64,000 nt of DNA, from contig NZ_SEWZ01000001.1 of the NCBI RefSeq assembly GCF_004307425.1, positions 125,662-189,661 of the forward strand. The letters run 5' to 3'. Source of the stretch: Aquirufa antheringensis. Its GTDB lineage: Bacteria > Bacteroidota > Bacteroidia > Cytophagales > Spirosomataceae. The stretch's first letter is position 1. The number at the start of each line of letters is the position of its first letter. The position numbers and the translations under genes are program-made. The notes beneath the pieces were generated by a model, which did no database searches, had not been told where the DNA came from, and saw only the letters and a list, made by a program, of their open reading frames with translations. Below, piece after piece: positions 1-9,218 of this stretch.

Positions 1-821
1 GATTTCCAGGTGCCTAAATCAGACCAACCGATGTCCGCTAAAATCACTTTCACCTCGCGTGCTTTCTCCATCACCCCGTTGTCCATCGAAATGCTCTTGC
101 AAACGGCATAAACCTTCCGAATAAATTCAGGCTCTTGTTCGGTATAATAAAAGGCGCGACCCTCTTCGAATTGCTCTGCTAAGCGGGAAAGGTATTTTGT
201 TAACTCGTGTTTAAAAGTAGGAATCGAGAAAACGAATAATCCAGCGTTCCATACGTAATCGCCGCTCTCTAAAAAAGCCTCAGCTAATTCTACGTTAGGT
301 TTTTCCGTAAAGGTTTTCACCGTTTTCGCTGTTTCGTTCGACTCTTGGTATTGAATGTAGCCATAACCGGTGTCAGGTCGTGTAGGAACGATGCCCAAGG
401 TCACTAAAACAGGTTCTTTCGCTGCCTCTAAAGCCTCGTTAACACGCGCCTTGAACGCCTCTTCTTTTAAAATGACGTGATCCGCTGGAGCTACGATTAT
501 TTTCGCTTTTGGATGCTTTTTGCTGATCTTATAAGCCGCATAGGCGATGCAAGGAGCCGTATTTTTGCGTTGCGGTTCTTTGAGGATTTGGTCTGGACTT
601 AAGAAAGGCAATTGTTCTTGTACGATCCCCGCGAATTCCTCGCTGGTGACGACGTAGATGTTTTCTGGAGCGACAATTCCTTCAAAACGTTCTGCCGTTT
701 GTTGCAGCATCGTTTTGCCCACGCCTAAGACGTCGTGGAATTGTTTAGGATAATTACTTCTGGAGATGGGCCAAAACCGGGTTCCGATTCCACCCGCCAT
801 AATGACAAGGCAAGTAGGCAT
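1..821 (-). CDS. manC: Mannose-1-phosphate guanylyltransferase (3' end of gene cut off by window edge)
   Basis: Makes GDP-mannose from mannose-1-phosphate and GTP, a cytoplasmic step supplying mannose and fucose-type sugars for surface polysaccharides. The first 273 residues are visible. The nucleotide-binding signature of the family lies at residues 9-26 (AGGIGTRFWPISRSNYPK), followed by a QF pair; further in are an APADH segment and an FTEKP segment, both typical of this nucleotidyltransferase family. The start is the ATG whose complement lies at 819-821. The C-terminal part runs off the left edge, so I cannot tell whether a mannose-6-phosphate isomerase domain is fused. The DUF3089 lipoprotein gene starts at 1857, reads the same way and ends only 4 bases before this start, so the two probably share a transcript. 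Family assignment is firm; the symbol is by family. Confidence 0.9.
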   Translation of the reverse strand, partial: MPTCLVIMAGGIGTRFWPISRSNYPKQFHDVLGVGKTMLQQTAERFEGIVAPENIYVVTSEEFAGIVQEQLPFLSPDQILKEPQRKNTAPCIAYAAYKISKKHPKAKIIVAPADHVILKEEAFKARVNEALEAAKEPVLVTLGIVPTRPDTGYGYIQYQESNETAKTVKTFTEKPNVELAEAFLESGDYVWNAGLFVFSIPTFKHELTKYLSRLAEQFEEGRAFYYTEQEPEFIRKVYAVCKSISMDNGVMEKAREVKVILADIGWSDLGTWK

Positions 822-825
822 AAGC

Positions 826-1857
826 TTATTTTTGACTGAGGAACGTGTTCACACGTAAGACAGCGTTTTCTCTAATGTTGTGGTAAAATAAATTAATGTC
901 CGCTTTGTGCCAGTTTTTCAACTTAACAAATGCGCGACCGGGTACATAGGGGGTATTTGTCCAAAGAACCCCCAAATGATTCTGTGCATCCGCGAACTCT
1001 TTCACGTATTTAAAACCATAGGATACGCCACCGATGTTCTTTTCTTTCGAAACAAAATTCTCATCGGTAGACCACGTCAATGGATTAACGGAGGCTAATT
1101 CTGTCACCGTTCCTGGATGCCAAGGTGGTAAATAACCTTGCAAAAAGGTAGTATAAGCGACAAAACATCCAGTTTGTGTAGGTGAACTGCAAACAGGGAT
1201 ATTTTTAAACGTGTTGGTAGGCGTCGCTATCCCAATGATATAGGCCGCCACGAGTTGTTTTCCCAGGTCTTTTCCATCAAAATACTCTTTCAAAAGACGA
1301 CTAGCATGGACCGTTCCTTGGCTATGGCTGGCGATGATAATGGGTCTGCCTTTATTCTCATGAGTTACATAATAGTCAAAGGCTCTTTTCACATCGGAAT
1401 AAGCTACGTCTAATGCCGCGTCCTTATCCTCTTTATATTCCGTGACAAAAGCTTGGTAATGTGCCTGGCGGTACCGGGGAGCGAAAATGCGTCCAGCGGC
1501 ATTAAAAGCGGTGGCCTGATTTAGGATGGTTGAACTATCTACGCTGGTGTTCAATGCCGCATCTGTCATGGAGGCATTCCAAACGTATTCGTTTTCCGGC
1601 TTATAAGTGAAAATGGTGGGGTGAATGAAGAAGACGTCCGCTTTCGCATCCGCTTGCCCATCCTGTAGTATTGATTTCCGGGGGACTAAATCTGCTGCAT
1701 CGTATCGGGATGGCAAGGCAGCCCAAGCGGCTGGGTTTGCATAATCCATTTCAGCTGGCTGGGGAGCGTCTTTCCACCTGGTGCTCAGGACATAAGGCGT
1801 CTGGTTGCTTGCGCAAGCGCTCAGGAAAAGTAGACATAAAAAAGCAAGAGCTCTCAT
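826..1857 (-). CDS. DUF3089 family alpha/beta-hydrolase-like lipoprotein
   Basis: A 343-residue protein with a lipoprotein signal peptide: hydrophobic residues 3-14 and a lipobox LSAC with Cys15. The rest matches the DUF3089 family as I know it, a lipase/esterase-like fold. A nucleophile-elbow-like SHSQG motif puts the probable catalytic serine at 179, and Cys223 and Cys231 could form a disulfide. Substrate is unknown. It most likely sits on the periplasmic face or in the outer membrane. It lies 4 bases upstream of the guanylyltransferase gene, and a TAnnTTTG promoter element lies 17 bases upstream of the start. Whether it acts on glycans or lipids linked to the polysaccharide pathway is inference from position only. 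Confidence 0.8.
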   Translation of the reverse strand: MRALAFLCLLFLSACASNQTPYVLSTRWKDAPQPAEMDYANPAAWAALPSRYDAADLVPRKSILQDGQADAKADVFFIHPTIFTYKPENEYVWNASMTDAALNTSVDSSTILNQATAFNAAGRIFAPRYRQAHYQAFVTEYKEDKDAALDVAYSDVKRAFDYYVTHENKGRPIIIASHSQGTVHASRLLKEYFDGKDLGKQLVAAYIIGIATPTNTFKNIPVCSSPTQTGCFVAYTTFLQGYLPPWHPGTVTELASVNPLTWSTDENFVSKEKNIGGVSYGFKYVKEFADAQNHLGVLWTNTPYVPGRAFVKLKNWHKADINLFYHNIRENAVLRVNTFLSQK

Positions 1858-1873
1858 AGCAGGAAATTATACA

Positions 1874-1881
1874 CAAAGCTA
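1874..1881 (-). promoter_or_regulatory. Bacteroidota -7 promoter element for the DUF3089/manC pair
   Basis: On the minus strand this reads TAGCTTTG, a full match to the Bacteroidota -7 consensus TAnnTTTG, 17 bases before the ATG at 1857. No clear -33 TTTG partner is visible. Confidence 0.5.
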
Positions 1882-1989
1882 CTAGTTTAATCCCCCTTTT
1901 TAAAATTAAATGATTGAGCGGTCGACTTTGTAGATAAGCGATTAAATTATTTTCTGAAAAACTAGTAATTTTTTAATACAAACATAGTG

Positions 1990-2017
1990 TTGAATACTGA
2001 AATCTTCTCTATTTTTG
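1990..2017 (+). promoter_or_regulatory. Bacteroidota-type promoter of the TonB receptor gene
   Basis: TTG at 1990-1992, 17-base spacer, then TATTTTTG at 2010-2017, matching the -33 TTTG / -7 TAnnTTTG arrangement. It predicts a start of transcription near 2024 and a leader of about 40 bases before the ATG at 2066. Confidence 0.6.
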
Positions 2018-2065
2018 TTGTAATTCGAGTATCCAAAACAAATTGTGTCATTAAAAACACCCATT

Positions 2066-4948
2066 ATGAAAAAAATTATACAACAGATTTTACCTAGCCT
2101 TGCGCTTATTCTGTTCTTAAGTGCATCCACTTTTGCTCAGACTAAAATAGGTGGTAAGGTAACGGATGCAGATTCTAAAGAGCCATTAATTGGTGTTAGT
2201 ATCGGCGTAAAAGGAGCAGTAACGGGAACAATTTCAGATTCCAAAGGTAACTTCTCGCTATCAACGAACAAACCAGGAGCCTTAACGATCGTCGTTTCGA
2301 TGGTAGGTTATGAGCGCCAAGAAATTCCCGTAAAAGGAAATAAGACCGATTTTCAAATCGCTTTAAAAGAGCAAGCGACTTTGGCTCAAGACGTAGTCGT
2401 TTCTGCGTCACGTGTAGAGGAAAGCGTTATGCAGTCACCTGTTTCAGTAGAGCGCTTAGACATTCGGGCGATTCGCGAAACTCCTGCTGCCTCTTTCTAC
2501 GACGCAATGCGTAACATCAAAGGCGTAGAGGTAAGTGCACAATCGGTGTCTTTCTCGTCTATCGGTATGCGTGGATTTAACAGCAACGGTAACGTTCGTG
2601 TGGTTCAAATGATCGACGGTATGGATAACCAAGCGCCAGGTTTGAACTTCTCGGTAGGTAATATCGTAGGTATTTCAGAATTAGATTTACAATCAGTGGA
2701 CTTATTGCCAGGAGCTGCGTCTGCTTTATACGGCCCTAACGCGATGAACGGTATTATCTTAATGGATTCGAAATCACCTTTCTTATTCCAAGGATTATCT
2801 GCTCAAGTGAAAACAGGAGCCATGTATGCTAGCAATCGTACGGAAACGACGACTCCTTATGGAGATATCTCGATTCGTTTTGCCAAAGCCTTTAACAACA
2901 AAGTAGCCTTCAAATTAAACTTCAACCAATTGACAGCGGATGACTGGCAGTCAACAGATACACGTGACCAATCTTTATTGAATGGAACGGTATTAGGAGC
3001 GGGTTCTCGTGGTACGAACTTAGCTTACAATGGCGTGAGTGTGTATGGTGATGAGACGAACGTGAATATGTTAACTTCATTGAAGCCATTATTAGGAGTT
3101 CCTACGAATCCATTAACGGCAGGTATCAATCAGATCTCTGCTGCTACCGGTGGTTTATTAACTCCATCTGCGATCTTAGGTTACATTGTTCCTAACGTAG
3201 CGATCTCTCGTGAAGGCTATGCTGAGCGTGATTTATCTTCTTATGCAAACCGCAACATCAAGTTCAACGCCGCTTTACACTATCGTTTTAACGACAAGGT
3301 GGAGTTGATCTTGCAAGGATCTTATGGTCAAGGTACAACCATGTACACAGGAGCGGATCGTTATTCGATCAAGAACTTCTCTATGGGACAATACAAGGCA
3401 GAATTAAAAGGTTCTAACTTCTTCGTTCGTGCGTATACAACGCAAGAGAATTCCGGTGATGCGTATGCAACAGGTACTTTAGGTCAATTAGTCAACGAAG
3501 CAGCTAAGCCATCAACAGCTTGGTATCCTCAATACTTCTCGACTTTCGCAGGTTTGGCATTGACAAACTTTGGAACCGTATTACAAACGAACTTATTGAA
3601 AGGTGTGGCACCTGCTTCAGCAGTAGGTTTAGCTGTAGCTAGTACACAATCTTCTTTCCCTTACTACCATGGAACTGCTCGTGCGGTTTCAGATGCAGGT
3701 CGTTTAGTGCCAGGTACAGCAGCGTTTAACGCGGCGGTGGATGCGATTAAAGCTAAACCACTTCCTCAAGGAGCTAAGTTTACAGATAAGTCAGCTTTAT
3801 ACCACTTAGAGGGTATGTATAACTTGACGGAGAAATTGAATAACAAACTAGAATTGATCGTAGGTGCAAACTTCCGTCAGTATGCCTTGAATTCAGAGGG
3901 AACGTTATTTGCTTTACAAGATGATGGAAGCGAGTTTTCTATCAACGAATATGGTGCGTATGCACAAGCATCTAAGAAATTATTTGCAGATCACTTGAAG
4001 GTAACGGGTTCACTTCGTTTTGATAAGAATGAGAATTTTGACGGAGTTTATAGTCCGCGTCTTTCTGGAGTGTATACTCAAGGAACGTCTAACTTCCGTG
4101 CTTCCGTGCAAACAGGTTTCCGTATCCCTACAACACAGGATCAATACATTAACTTGTTGACTCCATCTGCTCGTTTATTAGGTGGTTTAGCAGTCGTTCA
4201 AGATCGTTACAAATTATCGGGTAACTCTTACACGTTACAATCGATCTTAGCAAATCAAACAGATCCTACGAAGTGGGTAACTTACAAGTCGAAGGCTTGG
4301 AAGCCAGAGCAGGTTCAAACAGTGGAATTAGGTTACAAAGGAATGATCACACCACAAATGTTCGTGGATTTCTATGCTTACCAATCCAACTTCACGAACT
4401 TCTCAGCGGGTCAAGTGGTAGCGCAACCTAGCACGACTTTGGCAGGTTCATTAAACTACTTCTCTTTCCCATCTAACGTAGATAACGAAGTAGTGACTAA
4501 CGGTTGGGGCTTAGGCATCGACTATGATTTAGGAAATCGTTGGGCATTAGGAACAAACGTTTCTTACAATGCAGTAAAAGACAATGGTGGATTAGCTGAT
4601 TACCAATTAGGTTTCAACACACCGAACTACCGTACGAACGTTTCTTTAGGAAACCGTAACATCGGAAATTCAGGTTGGGGCTTCAATACGACTTGGAGAT
4701 ACCAAGATCAATTTGTTTGGCAATCCTCTTTCGTGAACCAAGTAGTGAATCAACAACAATTATCTGTGATTCCTGCGTTCTCAACGTTCGATATGCAAGT
4801 AAGCAAGAAAGTATCTGAGATTAAGTCGATCATCAAAGTGGGTGGTACGAACTTAGGCGGAGTTGCTTATACAACAGGATGGGGTAACCCATTAATCGGA
4901 AGCATGTACTATGTAAGTATCACTTTCGACGAATTGTTGAACAAATAA
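2066..4948 (+). CDS. TonB-dependent outer-membrane receptor (SusC/CirA type with CarboxypepD_reg domain)
   Basis: A 960-residue TonB-dependent transporter that would import a large or scarce ligand through the outer membrane using energy from TonB-ExbBD. It has a Sec signal peptide (residues 1-25, ending STFAQ), then a carboxypeptidase-regulatory-like domain (about 27-105, with the DSKGNFSL turn), a plug domain (about 110-235, with RGFNSNGNVRVVQMIDG), and a long 22-strand-type barrel to the end. I chose the ATG at 2066, not the in-frame GTG at 2045, because only the former puts the signal peptide at the N-terminus. There is no SusD partner, so a starch-type glycan utilisation locus is not indicated; the substrate is unknown. 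Codon use is strongly biased (TTA, CGT, AAC), as in highly expressed genes. A strong terminator follows at 4968. Confidence 0.92.
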   Translation: MKKIIQQILPSLALILFLSASTFAQTKIGGKVTDADSKEPLIGVSIGVKGAVTGTISDSKGNFSLSTNKPGALTIVVSMVGYERQEIPVKGNKTDFQIALKEQATLAQDVVVSASRVEESVMQSPVSVERLDIRAIRETPAASFYDAMRNIKGVEVSAQSVSFSSIGMRGFNSNGNVRVVQMIDGMDNQAPGLNFSVGNIVGISELDLQSVDLLPGAASALYGPNAMNGIILMDSKSPFLFQGLSAQVKTGAMYASNRTETTTPYGDISIRFAKAFNNKVAFKLNFNQLTADDWQSTDTRDQSLLNGTVLGAGSRGTNLAYNGVSVYGDETNVNMLTSLKPLLGVPTNPLTAGINQISAATGGLLTPSAILGYIVPNVAISREGYAERDLSSYANRNIKFNAALHYRFNDKVELILQGSYGQGTTMYTGADRYSIKNFSMGQYKAELKGSNFFVRAYTTQENSGDAYATGTLGQLVNEAAKPSTAWYPQYFSTFAGLALTNFGTVLQTNLLKGVAPASAVGLAVASTQSSFPYYHGTARAVSDAGRLVPGTAAFNAAVDAIKAKPLPQGAKFTDKSALYHLEGMYNLTEKLNNKLELIVGANFRQYALNSEGTLFALQDDGSEFSINEYGAYAQASKKLFADHLKVTGSLRFDKNENFDGVYSPRLSGVYTQGTSNFRASVQTGFRIPTTQDQYINLLTPSARLLGGLAVVQDRYKLSGNSYTLQSILANQTDPTKWVTYKSKAWKPEQVQTVELGYKGMITPQMFVDFYAYQSNFTNFSAGQVVAQPSTTLAGSLNYFSFPSNVDNEVVTNGWGLGIDYDLGNRWALGTNVSYNAVKDNGGLADYQLGFNTPNYRTNVSLGNRNIGNSGWGFNTTWRYQDQFVWQSSFVNQVVNQQQLSVIPAFSTFDMQVSKKVSEIKSIIKVGGTNLGGVAYTTGWGNPLIGSMYYVSITFDELLNK

Positions 4949-4967
4949 GATTTTTTGAAATTATGTT

Positions 4968-5000
4968 GAGGCTGCCCCTAAAAGGGCAGCCTCTTTTTTT
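4968..5000 (+). terminator. Rho-independent terminator after the TonB receptor
   Basis: A perfect 10-bp stem (4968-4977 with 4984-4993, GAGGCTGCCC/GGGCAGCCTC), 6-base loop and seven T. It separates the receptor gene from uvrA. Confidence 0.9.
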
Positions 5001-5001
5001 G

Positions 5002-5009
5002 TACCTTTG
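5002..5009 (+). promoter_or_regulatory. -7 promoter element for uvrA
   Basis: TACCTTTG, a full TAnnTTTG match, directly after the terminator and 22 bases before the chosen uvrA ATG. It supports the 5032 start over the in-frame ATG at 4963, which lies upstream of both elements. Confidence 0.6.
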
Positions 5010-5031
5010 TGGATCGATCTATTCCCTACCT

Positions 5032-7866
5032 ATGGCTTCTAAAGCGTCTGATTCTACTGGATTTTCCCACATTCAAGTGCTGGGTGCACGCGAGCATAAT
5101 TTAAAGAATATTGACGTTTCCATTCCGCGCAATCAGCTCGTGGTGGTGACGGGTATTTCCGGGTCGGGAAAATCGTCTTTAGCCTTTGATACGATTTATG
5201 CAGAGGGCCAAAGACGCTACATGGAATCGTTCTCCGCCTACGCTCGATCTTTCCTAGGAAACATGGAGCGCCCGGACGTAGACAAGATCGAAGGCCTTTC
5301 GCCGGTGATCTCTATCGAACAAAAGACGACCTCTAAAAACCCGCGCTCTACGGTAGGAACGACCACAGAAATCTATGATTTCTTGCGTCTGCTGTACGCC
5401 CGCGCAGGAGAGGCGTTCTCTTATCTTTCGGGGGAGAAAATGGTCAAGCAGTCCGTGGACCAAATCATCGAGACCTTATTAACCCAATTCAACAAAGGCA
5501 AAGTCGTTTTACTCGCGCCCGTAGTCAAAGGCCGGAAAGGACATTACCGCGAATTGTTCGTGCAAATCGCAAAGTGGGGATATACGAAGGTACGTATCGA
5601 TGGCGAAATCATGGACATCGAGCCGAAGATGCAGGTCGATCGTTTTAAAGTGCACGATATTGAAATAGTGGTGGATCGTTTAGTGGTGGCAGAGGACGAA
5701 CGATTACGTTTATCCCAAAGCCTACAAACCGCGATGAACCAAGGCAAAGGACAGGTTTACGTCCTAGATGCTAAGAATAAATTACATTACTTCTCCCAGA
5801 CCTTAATGGATCCGGTGACCGGTTTGTCCTACGATGAACCCGCACCAAACACTTTTTCATTCAACAGTCCTTACGGCGCCTGCCCTTGTTGCAATGGCCT
5901 GGGCGTAGTAGAAGAAATTACCGAAGATTCGGTTATCCCAGATCGTTCGTTGAGTATCATCCGTGGTGCCATCGCGCCGATTGGGGAATACCGCGAACTT
6001 TGGATATTCAAGCAATTAGAGGTGCTCTTAAAGCCCTTCAAAGTGGGTCTTTCGACTCCCATCGCAAAATTCCCAGCGGAGGCTGTGGAGTTAATGCTAT
6101 ATGGTTCGGATGCGCCGGTTGCGGTGCCGTCTAAGAAATACGAAGGAACAGAATGGAATACGAAATACGATGGTATCGTGAATTTCCTGAAACGCCAGCA
6201 AGAGTCAGGTTCTGAAAAGACCCAAGACTGGTTAAAGGATTTTATGATGATCAAAAAATGCCCGGATTGTAATGGGTATCGCTTGAAGAAAGAATCCTTA
6301 CACTTCCGTATCGCTGATAAACACATCGGGCAATTAGCCCAAATGGATATCAACGAACTCGAGGCTTGGTTCGCTGACGTGGAAACGCGGATGAGCGATC
6401 GCCAGCAGCAGATCGGGGTAGAAGTCTTGAAAGAAATTAGAAAACGGGTGGGCTTTTTAACCCAAATCGGCTTGACTTATCTCACGCTCGATCGACCAAT
6501 GAAAAGTCTTTCTGGTGGTGAGGCGCAGCGGATTCGTTTAGCGACGCAGATAGGGACGCAACTTGTAGGCGTCCTGTACATTATGGATGAGCCGAGTATC
6601 GGTTTGCACCAGCGCGATAATGAGAAATTAATACATGCGTTAAAAGATTTAAGGGACTTAGGTAATTCGGTCTTAGTCGTGGAACACGACAAGGACATGA
6701 TGCTGGAGTCCGATTATATTTTGGATATCGGTCCGGGTGCGGGTCGCCATGGAGGAAATGTGGTGGGTTCCGGTACACCAGCTGAGTTCTTGAAATTGAA
6801 GACGCCTACGGCGGCTTATTTGAATGGTGCGCTGGAGATTGCGGTGCCCGCTGTCCGCCGCAAAGGAAATGGTTTGACTATCGAATTGAAAGGGGCGACT
6901 GGGAATAATTTGAAGAACGTGTCGGTGAAGTTTCCGTTGGGGACTTTGACGGTCGTGACGGGGGTTTCTGGGTCCGGGAAATCGACTTTGATTCACGATA
7001 CGTTGGTGTTAAAATTAAAGCAGCATTTCGATCGTACGAAGCGAGATGCGATGCCGTATAAGTCGATTGTTGGTTTGGAAAATATCGATAAAGTAATCGA
7101 AGTGGACCAAAGTCCCATCGGCCGCACCCCTCGTTCTAATCCAGCTACTTATACGAATATGTACAGCGATATTCGTACGCTGTATTGTGAATTGCCCGAA
7201 TCGAAGATTCGAGGATACAAGGCGGGGCGATTCAGTTTCAATGTAAAAGGTGGCCGTTGTGAAGGTTGTGAGGGAGCGGGTCGTAAGAAGATTGAGATGG
7301 AGTTCTTGCCGGATGTATTAGTGGAATGCGAGACGTGTAAAGGAAAGCGTTTTAACCGTGAAACCTTAGAGGTTCGCTTTAAGGGAAAATCGATCTCTGA
7401 CGTGCTCGACATGACGGTGGAGCAGGCTTTGGAATTCTTTGAGAATCAACCGCGTATTTTCCGTCGGGTACAGACCTTGGCTGAGGTAGGTTTAGGTTAT
7501 ATCACCTTAGGGCAACACGCAACCACCCTTTCAGGCGGCGAGGCGCAACGTGTAAAGCTGGCAGAAGAACTTTCTAAAAAGGATACAGGTAAGACGCTCT
7601 ATGTCTTAGATGAGCCTACGACTGGTTTGCATTTTCAGGATGTACGTCTTCTTTTAGATGTGTTGCAGAAACTTGTGGACAAGGGAAATACGGTCTTAAT
7701 CATCGAACACAACATGGACGTCATCAAGGTGGCTGATTACCTCATCGACATGGGTCCAGAGGGTGGAAATGCCGGAGGCCAATTGCTAGCCAGTGGAACG
7801 CCGGAGCAGATTGCGAAAGAGAAAAATAGTCACACAGGACGCTTTTTGAAAAAGGAATTATCGTAG
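5032..7866 (+). CDS. uvrA: Excinuclease ABC subunit A
   Basis: DNA-damage recognition ATPase of nucleotide excision repair; acts as a dimer that loads UvrB. At 944 residues it is close to the usual length (about 940). Two ABC ATPase modules are present: Walker A at residues 41-48 (GISGSGKS) and a second in the C-terminal half (GVSGSGKST), two LSGGEAQR signatures, and zinc-binding cysteine pairs (CPCC...CPDC in the first half; CEGC...CETC in the second). The start is the ATG at 5032, because the upstream in-frame ATG at 4963 would include a terminator and a promoter element. No uvrB or uvrC lies nearby, and the gene appears to be monocistronic. Confidence 0.97.
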   Translation: MASKASDSTGFSHIQVLGAREHNLKNIDVSIPRNQLVVVTGISGSGKSSLAFDTIYAEGQRRYMESFSAYARSFLGNMERPDVDKIEGLSPVISIEQKTTSKNPRSTVGTTTEIYDFLRLLYARAGEAFSYLSGEKMVKQSVDQIIETLLTQFNKGKVVLLAPVVKGRKGHYRELFVQIAKWGYTKVRIDGEIMDIEPKMQVDRFKVHDIEIVVDRLVVAEDERLRLSQSLQTAMNQGKGQVYVLDAKNKLHYFSQTLMDPVTGLSYDEPAPNTFSFNSPYGACPCCNGLGVVEEITEDSVIPDRSLSIIRGAIAPIGEYRELWIFKQLEVLLKPFKVGLSTPIAKFPAEAVELMLYGSDAPVAVPSKKYEGTEWNTKYDGIVNFLKRQQESGSEKTQDWLKDFMMIKKCPDCNGYRLKKESLHFRIADKHIGQLAQMDINELEAWFADVETRMSDRQQQIGVEVLKEIRKRVGFLTQIGLTYLTLDRPMKSLSGGEAQRIRLATQIGTQLVGVLYIMDEPSIGLHQRDNEKLIHALKDLRDLGNSVLVVEHDKDMMLESDYILDIGPGAGRHGGNVVGSGTPAEFLKLKTPTAAYLNGALEIAVPAVRRKGNGLTIELKGATGNNLKNVSVKFPLGTLTVVTGVSGSGKSTLIHDTLVLKLKQHFDRTKRDAMPYKSIVGLENIDKVIEVDQSPIGRTPRSNPATYTNMYSDIRTLYCELPESKIRGYKAGRFSFNVKGGRCEGCEGAGRKKIEMEFLPDVLVECETCKGKRFNRETLEVRFKGKSISDVLDMTVEQALEFFENQPRIFRRVQTLAEVGLGYITLGQHATTLSGGEAQRVKLAEELSKKDTGKTLYVLDEPTTGLHFQDVRLLLDVLQKLVDKGNTVLIIEHNMDVIKVADYLIDMGPEGGNAGGQLLASGTPEQIAKEKNSHTGRFLKKELS

Positions 7867-7874
7867 ATTTTTTT

Positions 7875-7882
7875 TACATTTG
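7875..7882 (+). promoter_or_regulatory. -7 promoter element of the Fe-S/hydrolase operon
   Basis: TACATTTG (TAnnTTTG) lies 19 bases before the ATG at 7902. Only 35 bases separate uvrA from that ATG. No well-spaced -33 element is seen. Confidence 0.5.
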
Positions 7883-7901
7883 TGTACTTTCTACATCAAC
7901 G

Positions 7902-9215
7902 ATGACCTATTTGCCTCAGATACTATTTATCGCCCTTCTAGGGGGTATGTCTTACCTGATTTTTCAGCGATTTTCGCTTATCATACAGACGATTCGCCTA
8001 GCTCGTCCCGTGGAATTATCGGATCATCCGTCTGAACGTTTTAAACGAATGGCTTTATTAGCCTTCGGTCAAAAGAAGATGTTTTCCAAGCCTGTTGTCG
8101 GCTTTTTTCACTTCCTGATTTACATCGGATTTGTACTCATTAATATCGAAGTGCTTGAAATTATCTTAGATGGTATTTTAGGGACACATCGCCTTTTTGC
8201 TCCTTTTTTAGGCTCTTTCTATGCCGGATTGATGAACTTTTTTGAGATTTTAGCTGGGGGCGTTTTCTTGGCCTGTGTGTTCTTTTTTCTCCGTCGTGGG
8301 GTATTTCGCACCAGTCGTTTACAAGCCGCTAATCACAAAGAATTAACTGGCTTTCCTGTCAAGGATGCCTATCAAATTTTACTCATCGAAGTTATTCTAA
8401 TGCTGGCCTTGTGGACGATGAACGGAGCGGATGCGGTGCTGCAAACGCGAGGGGTGGAACATTACCAGCCAGTAGGTTCTTTTGTGATTTCTGGTCAGTT
8501 AATCAGTATTTTTTTACAGCTTTCGACTTCCGCTTTAATTTTGCTTGAGCGCGCCGCCTGGTGGTTTCACATCTGCGGAATTTTAGCTTTTGCCTTGTAC
8601 GTGACTTATTCAAAGCACTTGCATATCTTTTTTGCCTTCCCGTCCGCTTATTTCTCTAGTCTAGAATCGTCTGCGAAGATGTCCGCGATGCCAGCGGTAA
8701 CACACGAGGTGAAGTTGATGTTAGGTCAGCCGGTGGAGGAGCAGCCGGTAACGAATGCGAAGTTTGGTGCCAAAGACGTGATGGATTTAACCTGGAAGAA
8801 TGCTTTAGATGCATATTCTTGTACGGAATGTGGTCGTTGCACGGAGCAATGTCCGGCGAATCAAACCGGTCGCGCCTTGTCACCACGTAAAATTATGATG
8901 GATACCCGGGATCGATTAGAGGAAGTGGGTGGTATTTTAAAAGCGAATAAAGGGGCTTTTGTGGAGGATGGAAAATCATTATTCGATCGAATCTCTGCTG
9001 AAGAGTTACGCGCCTGCACGTCTTGTCAGGCCTGTGTAGAGGCCTGCCCGATGGAGCTTTCTCCTTTGAATATTATCTTAGAAATGCGTCGCTTCCAGAT
9101 CATGGAGCTTTCGGATGCACCGGGGGCATGGAATGCCATGTTTGCGAATGTGGAGACGAACCAAAGTCCGTGGAAATTTAACCCTGCCGATCGTTTGAAT
9201 TGGGCAAAAGAATAA
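7902..9215 (+). CDS. Membrane-bound (Fe-S)-binding oxidoreductase subunit, HdrC/GlpC-like
   Basis: A 437-residue membrane electron carrier. The first ~245 residues hold about five hydrophobic segments (near 5-25, 66-90, 108-130, 158-176, 220-240) like the cytochrome-b/nitrate-reductase-gamma membrane domain. The C-terminal part has two [4Fe-4S] motifs, C307-C310-C313-C317 and C372-C375-C378-C382, each followed by P. Such proteins pass electrons between the quinone pool and a CCG-domain partner. That partner is encoded at 11079, three genes downstream on the same strand with almost no gaps, so both probably work in one complex. The substrate dehydrogenase is not encoded here. The exact reaction is unknown. 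Confidence 0.85.
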   Translation: MTYLPQILFIALLGGMSYLIFQRFSLIIQTIRLARPVELSDHPSERFKRMALLAFGQKKMFSKPVVGFFHFLIYIGFVLINIEVLEIILDGILGTHRLFAPFLGSFYAGLMNFFEILAGGVFLACVFFFLRRGVFRTSRLQAANHKELTGFPVKDAYQILLIEVILMLALWTMNGADAVLQTRGVEHYQPVGSFVISGQLISIFLQLSTSALILLERAAWWFHICGILAFALYVTYSKHLHIFFAFPSAYFSSLESSAKMSAMPAVTHEVKLMLGQPVEEQPVTNAKFGAKDVMDLTWKNALDAYSCTECGRCTEQCPANQTGRALSPRKIMMDTRDRLEEVGGILKANKGAFVEDGKSLFDRISAEELRACTSCQACVEACPMELSPLNIILEMRRFQIMELSDAPGAWNAMFANVETNQSPWKFNPADRLNWAKE

Positions 9216-9218
9216 GCT

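Noticed and set aside
2045-2065. GTG start of the TonB receptor at 2045
   Set aside because: The signal peptide begins at the ATG at 2066.
4963-5031. Longer uvrA start at 4963
   Set aside because: It would place a terminator hairpin and the promoter element inside the coding region; the family N-terminus begins at 5032.
5871-6353. 160-residue reading frame antisense to uvrA
   Set aside because: No recognisable domain, and it lies wholly inside a strong uvrA coding region.
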